NCBI RefSeq assembly: GCF_042665095.1
Contig: NZ_JBHTBV010000001.1
Length of the DNA stretch: 64,000 bases
From: Gordonibacter pamelaeae
GTDB taxonomy: Bacteria > Actinomycetota > Coriobacteriia > Coriobacteriales > Eggerthellaceae
Reading direction: 5' to 3' (one strand)
Position numbers and translations under genes: made by a program. The notes below the pieces were generated by a model. It was given only the letters and a program-made list of their open reading frames with translations. It was not told the DNA's origin and ran no database searches. This document shows, piece by piece, positions 59,632 to 64,000 of the stretch (position 1 is its first letter; every line of letters begins with the position of its first letter).

Positions 59632-61002
59632 ATGCGTCGTGTGATACTCGAACCCGGCGAGGTTTTCTCGAACAAGCACCTGAAGCGCACCGGCGCGTTC
59701 AACGCCGCCGCGCTCACGGCGGCCACCGCCATCATCGAGGACGTGCGCGAGCGGGGCGACGGCGCCCTGCGCGACTACACGGAGCGCTTCGACGGCGTGC
59801 GCCTGGAGGATTTCCGCGTGCCGCAGCTGGCCGTCGACGAGGCCGCGGCCTACGTGGACGACGGCACGGCGCGCGCGCTGCGCCAGGCCGCGAGCCAGAT
59901 CCGCGATTTCCACGAGCGCCAGCGCCAGCAGAGCTGGTTCACCGTGCGCGAGGACGGCGCGCTCGTTGGTTCGAAGGTGGAGCCGCTGGAGTCCGTGGGC
60001 ATCTACGTGCCGGGCGGACGCGCGCTCTATCCCTCCACCGTGCTCATGAACGCCCTGCCCGCCGCCGTGGCCGGCGTGCCGCGCATCGTGTGCGTGACGC
60101 CGCCCGCGAAGTCGGGCATGCTCGATCCGGCCATCCTCTACGCCTGCCGCCTGGCGGGCGTCACGGAGATCTACGCGGTGGGCGGCGCGCAAGCCGTGGC
60201 CGCGCTCGCGTACGGCACGGAGTCCATCGAGCCGGTGGCGAAGATCACCGGCCCCGGCAACGCCTACGTGGCGGCAGCGAAGAAGGTCGTGTCAGGCGAT
60301 GTCGGGATAGACATGATCGCGGGCCCGTCCGAGGTGTGCGTGGTGGCCGATGCCACGGCCGACCCGGCGCTCGTGGCCATCGACCTCATGGCCCAGGCCG
60401 AGCACGATCCGTTGGCGGCGTGCTACCTGGTGACGTTCGACGAAGCCTACGCCGACGAGGTGGAGCGCGCCGTGGAGCGACACCTGGAATCGTCCACGCG
60501 CGCCGAGATCACCGCGGCGTCGCTGGCCGACCAGGGGCTCGTCGTGGTGTGCCGCGACATCCCGCAGGCGCTCGAGGCCGTGAACGTCATCGCGCCGGAG
60601 CACCTGGAGCTGCACCTCGACCACGCCTTCGACCTCCTGGGCGCCATCCGCAACGCGGGCGCCATCTTCCTGGGCGCCTGGACGCCCGAGGCCGTGGGCG
60701 ACTACGTGGCCGGGCCGAACCACACGCTGCCCACGGGCGGCACGGCCCGCTATGCCTCGCCGCTGTCGGTGGACGAGTTCGTGAAGAAGTCGAGCGTCAT
60801 CCAGTACTCGCCGGCCGCGCTCGCCCGCGACGCCGACGCCGTCACCACCATCGCGCGGCACGAGGGCCTGTGGGCCCACGCCATGAGCGTGGAGATGCGC
60901 CGGAACCTGTTGCGCACGGGCAACGTGTTCGGCGAGGAGGGCGGCCCTGCGGGCGCGGCCTCGGGTGCCGGCGCCGTGGGAAGCGGGGGTGCCGATGCGT
61001 AG
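59632..61002 (+). CDS. hisD: Histidinol dehydrogenase
   Basis: HisD (456 aa) carries out the last two oxidations from histidinol to histidine. Family blocks are VREDGALVGSKVEPLESVGIYVPGG, AGVTEIYAVGGAQAVAALAYGTESI, KITGPGNAYVAAAKK, IAGPSEV and APEHLELHLDHA with a zinc-binding histidine. GPNHTLPTGGTARYASPLSVDEFVKK follows near the end. The ATG has an AAGGAGCAGCCC site, 10 bases after hisZG. The tail (last 25 residues) is Gly/Ala-rich. It overlaps hisC by 8 bases. Confidence 0.96.
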   Translation: MRRVILEPGEVFSNKHLKRTGAFNAAALTAATAIIEDVRERGDGALRDYTERFDGVRLEDFRVPQLAVDEAAAYVDDGTARALRQAASQIRDFHERQRQQSWFTVREDGALVGSKVEPLESVGIYVPGGRALYPSTVLMNALPAAVAGVPRIVCVTPPAKSGMLDPAILYACRLAGVTEIYAVGGAQAVAALAYGTESIEPVAKITGPGNAYVAAAKKVVSGDVGIDMIAGPSEVCVVADATADPALVAIDLMAQAEHDPLAACYLVTFDEAYADEVERAVERHLESSTRAEITAASLADQGLVVVCRDIPQALEAVNVIAPEHLELHLDHAFDLLGAIRNAGAIFLGAWTPEAVGDYVAGPNHTLPTGGTARYASPLSVDEFVKKSSVIQYSPAALARDADAVTTIARHEGLWAHAMSVEMRRNLLRTGNVFGEEGGPAGAASGAGAVGSGGADA

Positions 61003-62086
61003 CGTGTGCTGCTCGGCCCCGCAGCTCGCGGGCCTTACGCCCTACGACCCGAAGTACCTGCCCGCCGAGGCCGTCCTCTCGGCGAACGAGAACCCGCACG
61101 ACGTGGAGCAGGAGGTGCGCCACGAGATCATGCGCGAGGTGAAGCGCGTGGCCTTGAACCGCTACCCGGACCCGCTGGCCAACGATCTGCGCGACATGAT
61201 CGCCGAGGCGAACGGGCTCGACCGCGACCAGGTGCTCGTGGGTAACGGCGGCGACGAGCTGCTGTTCAATATGGCGCTGGCCTGGGGCGGCCCGGGGCGC
61301 ACGTTCCTCAACCTGCCACCCACGTTCTCGGTGTACGAGGCGAACGCGCGGCTCACGAACACGACGGTGGCGAACGTGCCGCGGCGTGCCGACTTCTCCA
61401 TCGACGAGGAGGCCGTGCTCGCGCGCGTCGCCGAGGGCGGCATCGACTACCTCGTGGTCACGAGCCCGAACAACCCCACGGGCGAGCTGGCCGGCGAAAC
61501 GTTCGTCTGCCGGCTGCTCGATGCCACCGACGCGCTCGTCATGGTGGACGAGGCGTACTTCGAGTTCTCGCGCCAGACAATGCGCCCCTATCTGGGACAG
61601 CACAAGAACCTCGTGATCCTGCGCACGTTCTCGAAGGCGTTCTCCCTGGCCGGCGTGCGCATGGGCTACCTTCTGGGCGACGCCGAGGTCATCCGCGAGT
61701 TCGTCAAGGTGCGCCAGCCGTACTCGGTGGACGCCGTGTCGCAGGCCATCGCGCGCGTCGTGTACGCGAACCGCGCGAAGTTCGAGCCGGGCATCCGCGC
61801 CATCATCGAGGAGCGCGCCCGCGTCGTCGACGGCCTCAAGCGCATCCCCGGCGTGAAGCCGTACCCGTCGGACGCGAACTACGTGCTGTTCCGCCTGGAG
61901 AACGCCGGCATCATCTGGGAGATGCTCTACGGCCGCGGCGTGCTCGTGCGCGATTTCTCGCGCGCGCCGGGTTTGGAGGACTGCCTGCGCGTGAGCATCG
62001 GCTCACGTGAGGAGAACGACGCGTTCTTGCGCGCCCTGCGCGATGCCGTGATGGGTAAGTGCGATCTGGAGGTTCCGTCGGCCTGA
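60995..62086 (+). CDS. hisC: Histidinol-phosphate aminotransferase
   Basis: HisC (363 aa) is a PLP-dependent class I/II aminotransferase that converts imidazole-acetol phosphate to histidinol phosphate. ANENPHDVEQEV, NRYPDPLANDLRDMIA and VLVGNGGDELLFNMALAW open the fold. SPNNPTGELAG and VDEAYFEFSRQT hold cofactor contacts, and the PLP lysine is in TFSKAFSLAGVRMGY. The start overlaps the hisD stop (8 bases) behind GGGGGTG. The last bases of the gene lie inside copy B of the his-operon repeat. Confidence 0.95.
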   Translation: MRSVCCSAPQLAGLTPYDPKYLPAEAVLSANENPHDVEQEVRHEIMREVKRVALNRYPDPLANDLRDMIAEANGLDRDQVLVGNGGDELLFNMALAWGGPGRTFLNLPPTFSVYEANARLTNTTVANVPRRADFSIDEEAVLARVAEGGIDYLVVTSPNNPTGELAGETFVCRLLDATDALVMVDEAYFEFSRQTMRPYLGQHKNLVILRTFSKAFSLAGVRMGYLLGDAEVIREFVKVRQPYSVDAVSQAIARVVYANRAKFEPGIRAIIEERARVVDGLKRIPGVKPYPSDANYVLFRLENAGIIWEMLYGRGVLVRDFSRAPGLEDCLRVSIGSREENDAFLRALRDAVMGKCDLEVPSA

Positions 62087-62156
62087 CGGCCGCCGGAGCG
62101 GGCCGACGCTGCGGGCTTCCGCGATGCCCGGTCTCGCTGACGTTGCTGGACCAGCG
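62071..62156. repeat. his-operon dispersed repeat, copy B (hisC-hisB junction)
   Basis: GGTTCCGTCGGCCTGACGG (62071-62089), CCGACGCTGCGGGCTTCC (62103-62120) and TCTCGCTGACGTTGCTGGAC (62132 on) match blocks of copies A and C. It begins inside the end of hisC and fills most of the gap to hisB. Confidence 0.7.
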
Positions 62157-62177
62157 AGCTTAGAGAAAGAGACGAAC

Positions 62178-62771
62178 ATGAACCAACGAACCGCCACCGT
62201 CGAGCGCACCACGAACGAGACGGATATCCGCATAGCCGTGAACCTCGACGGCACGGGCGCCGTCGAGGTCGAGACGGGCGTGCCGTTCTTCGACCACATG
62301 CTCACGGCCTTCGGGCGGCACAGCCTGATCGACCTGGCCGTGCGCGCGAAGGGCGACGTCGAGGTGGATGCGCACCACACGGTCGAGGACGCGGGCATCG
62401 TGCTGGGCCAGGCCGTCGCCCGCGCGCTCGGCGACAAGCGCGGCATCGCGCGGTTCGGCTCGCTCGCGCTGCCGATGGACGAGGCGCTCGTGCTGGCGGC
62501 CGTGGACATCTCCGGCCGCGGCCAGCTGCACTGGGCCGTGGACGTGCCGTGCGTCATGCTGGGCTCGTTCGACGCATCGCTCGCCAAGGAGTTCTTCGTC
62601 GCCTTCGCCGCGAACGCGGGCCTTACCCTGCATGTGCGCAGCTTGGCGGGCGAGAACGCGCATCACCTGGTGGAGGCTTCGTTCAAGGCCGCCGCGCGCG
62701 CCCTGCGCCAGGCCGTCGAATGCGACCCGCGCATCGGTGACGCCCTGCCTTCCACGAAGGGCGCGCTGTAG
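62178..62771 (+). CDS. hisB: Imidazoleglycerol-phosphate dehydratase
   Basis: This 197-aa single-function HisB removes water from imidazole-glycerol phosphate. It shows the twin metal-binding repeats: VETGVPFFDHMLTAFGRHSLIDL, EVDAHHTVEDAGIVLGQAV, then LVLAAVDISGRGQLHW and GENAHHLVEASFKAAARALRQAV. The ATG at 62178 follows AGAGAAAGAGACGAAC. Repeat copies flank it on both sides. Confidence 0.96.
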   Translation: MNQRTATVERTTNETDIRIAVNLDGTGAVEVETGVPFFDHMLTAFGRHSLIDLAVRAKGDVEVDAHHTVEDAGIVLGQAVARALGDKRGIARFGSLALPMDEALVLAAVDISGRGQLHWAVDVPCVMLGSFDASLAKEFFVAFAANAGLTLHVRSLAGENAHHLVEASFKAAARALRQAVECDPRIGDALPSTKGAL

Positions 62772-62817
62772 GTTACGACGGCCTGACGCTGCGGGCACCG
62801 CGAAAGCCCTCGCTGAC
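62771..62817. repeat. his-operon dispersed repeat, copy C (hisB-hisH junction)
   Basis: GGTTACGACGGCCTGACGCT (62771 on), GCGGGCACCGCGA and CCCTCGCTGAC (62807-62817) match copy B; it is shorter than the others. Starts on the last base of the hisB stop codon. Confidence 0.65.
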
Positions 62818-62848
62818 ATGATTGGCAAAGTGAGATAGGAATAGCTGA

Positions 62849-63535
62849 ATGACGATTGCTGTGGTTGACTACCATAAGGGCAACCTGAAGAGCGTCGAGC
62901 GCGGCTTGGCGGCCGCGGGGGGCGACGTGCTCGTCACCGACGACGCTGCCGCCATCGCCCGCGCCGACGCCGTCGTGCTGCCCGGCGTGGGCGCGTTCGC
63001 CGACGCGGCCGCCACGATGGAGGCGCTCGGGCAGGCCGGCGTCGTGCGCGAGCGCATCGCCGCCGGCGTGCCGTTTTTGGGTATCTGCCTGGGAATGCAC
63101 CTCATGTTCGAGGAGGGCGTCGAGGGCGCGCCCGACGAGGACGACGAGTCCTCCACGCACAACGCGCGCGGCCTCGCCGTCCTCCCCGGCGTCGTGGGCG
63201 CGATGCCGAAGCAGGACGAACAAGGCCTCTCCTACAAGGTGCCCCACGTGGGTTGGAACACGGTGCGGTTTCCTGGCGAGCGGCAGGAGGGCGAGGTCGA
63301 TGGGAGCTCGCCCCTGTTCGACGGCATACCGTCGGGCACCTACTTCTACTTCACGCACGGTTTCATCGCGCCGTCGGGCCCGTTCGTCGTCGGCGAGACC
63401 GCGCACAGCGTGACGTTCCCGAGCGCCGTCCGGTACGGCGACGCCGCGTTCGGCGTGCAGTTCCATCCCGAGAAGAGCTCGGACGCCGGAGCGCGTCTGC
63501 TGCGCAATTTCGTGTCCATCGTGAAAGGGGCGTGA
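62849..63535 (+). CDS. hisH: Imidazole glycerol phosphate synthase subunit HisH
   Basis: HisH (228 aa) is the glutaminase that feeds ammonia to HisF. The nucleophile cysteine lies in PFLGICLGMHLMFEEG, the histidine and glutamate in FGVQFHPEKSS. It starts IAVVDYHKGNLKSVERGL and contains VPHVGWNTV. A 20-residue insertion rich in Glu/Asp/Ser (EGVEGAPDEDDESSTHNARG) follows the cysteine region. Start at ATG 62849 after AGATAGGAATAGCTGA. Confidence 0.95.
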   Translation: MTIAVVDYHKGNLKSVERGLAAAGGDVLVTDDAAAIARADAVVLPGVGAFADAAATMEALGQAGVVRERIAAGVPFLGICLGMHLMFEEGVEGAPDEDDESSTHNARGLAVLPGVVGAMPKQDEQGLSYKVPHVGWNTVRFPGERQEGEVDGSSPLFDGIPSGTYFYFTHGFIAPSGPFVVGETAHSVTFPSAVRYGDAAFGVQFHPEKSSDAGARLLRNFVSIVKGA

Positions 63536-63538
63536 GCC

Positions 63539-64000
63539 GTGTACCTGCTTCCGGCCATCGACATCCTGGGCGGCAAGGCCGTCCGCCTCGCCAAGGGCGA
63601 TTATAGCCGCGTGACCGTGTACCACGACGACCCCGCCGCGCAGGCGCAGCTGTTCGAAGAGCAGGGCGCGACGTGGCTGCACGTGGTGGACCTCGACGGC
63701 GCGCGCTCGGGCACGCCTGAGAACATCGCCATCATCGAGCGTATCATGCGCAAGACGCTGCTCAAGGTGGAGGTGGGCGGCGGCGTGCGCTCGCTCGACA
63801 CCGTCGCGCGCCTGGCCGACGCGGGCGTGTCGCGCGTGGTGCTGGGCACGTCGCTCGTGGCCGATCCCGCCTTCGCCGAGGCCGCCATCGCGCAGTACGG
63901 CAAGCTCTTGTGCGCGGGCATCGACGCGAAGGGCGGCGAGGTGGCCGTGGCCGGCTGGCGCGAGGGCGCGGGCGTGGCGGCCGAGGAGCTGGCGCGCGAC
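63539..64000 (+). CDS. hisA: ProFAR isomerase HisA (5' part, runs off the window)
   Basis: The gene opens at a GTG (63539-63541), 3 bases after the hisH stop, and continues past the end. 154 codons are visible. The product is the beta/alpha-barrel isomerase of histidine synthesis: LLPAIDILGGKAVRLAKGDY with the catalytic aspartate, LHVVDLDGARSG, VEVGGGVRSLDTVARLADAGVSRVVLGTSL. The second half, with the other catalytic aspartate, is outside. Confidence 0.93.
   Translation, partial: MYLLPAIDILGGKAVRLAKGDYSRVTVYHDDPAAQAQLFEEQGATWLHVVDLDGARSGTPENIAIIERIMRKTLLKVEVGGGVRSLDTVARLADAGVSRVVLGTSLVADPAFAEAAIAQYGKLLCAGIDAKGGEVAVAGWREGAGVAAEELARD

Overview
The window is GC-rich (roughly two-thirds G+C), densely packed bacterial DNA. 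Gene content suggests an anaerobic gut actinobacterium of the class Coriobacteriia, most like Eggerthellaceae (Eggerthella/Gordonibacter relatives). The clues are a Tat-exported DMSO-reductase-type molybdoenzyme with its own TorD chaperone and LysR regulators, an oleate hydratase, sodium-coupled amino-acid carriers, and GatCAB for amidated tRNAs. This placement is inference from gene content; no 16S gene is present. No tRNA, rRNA, CRISPR array, prophage or complete insertion sequence was seen.

Layout. 1-8 kb: a small unknown protein, a solitary B3/B4 tRNA-editing-type protein behind a structured leader, a DUF234-type ATPase in a more AT-rich island, a flavin-fold oxidase, dnaE and truA. 8-13 kb: a Pro-Glu repeat protein interrupted by an assembly gap (8618-8716), a 670-aa fusion of a metallophosphoesterase-like domain with an ArsS-type radical SAM enzyme, and a sodium:solute symporter. 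13-21 kb: asnB, an exported lipoprotein-type amidohydrolase, a neurotransmitter-type sodium symporter, a Gly/Glu/Tyr-rich repeat protein and a coupled pair of U32 proteins. 21-28 kb: an A-B-C-D molybdoenzyme operon on the minus strand, whose iron-sulfur subunit is frameshifted, diverging from a LysR regulator and a LysR DNA-binding-domain-only paralogue. 28-38 kb: ychF, oleate hydratase (frameshifted near its end), a hydrolase, an aldo/keto reductase with ferredoxin tail, and a larE-larB-short larC block for the nickel-pincer cofactor behind a MerR-type promoter. 38-47 kb: an ECF sigma / membrane protein / VWA operon with two matching promoters, a 43-aa membrane peptide, recQ, and a PadR-DUF1700-DUF4097 operon. 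47-57 kb: a perfect parS site, gatCAB, an alanine-type sodium symporter and a 1110-aa exported protein. 57-64 kb: a histidine operon, hisZG(fused)-hisD-hisC-hisB-hisH-hisA, running off the end.

Repeats deserve attention. There is a perfect 36-bp inverted repeat (31630-31731), a perfect 24-bp inverted repeat (34230-34365), and a dispersed repeat present three times inside the his operon. One his copy lies in frame within the HisZ-HisG linker and may have made the fusion.

Regulation visible in sequence includes a MerR-type 19-bp-spacer promoter for lar, duplicate ECF promoters, a PadR-type operator over a consensus promoter, two perfect 9-bp inverted repeats between the molybdoenzyme operon and its LysR gene, and several intrinsic terminators. 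Two independent frameshifts plus the gap mean draft-assembly errors must be excluded before calling genes broken.
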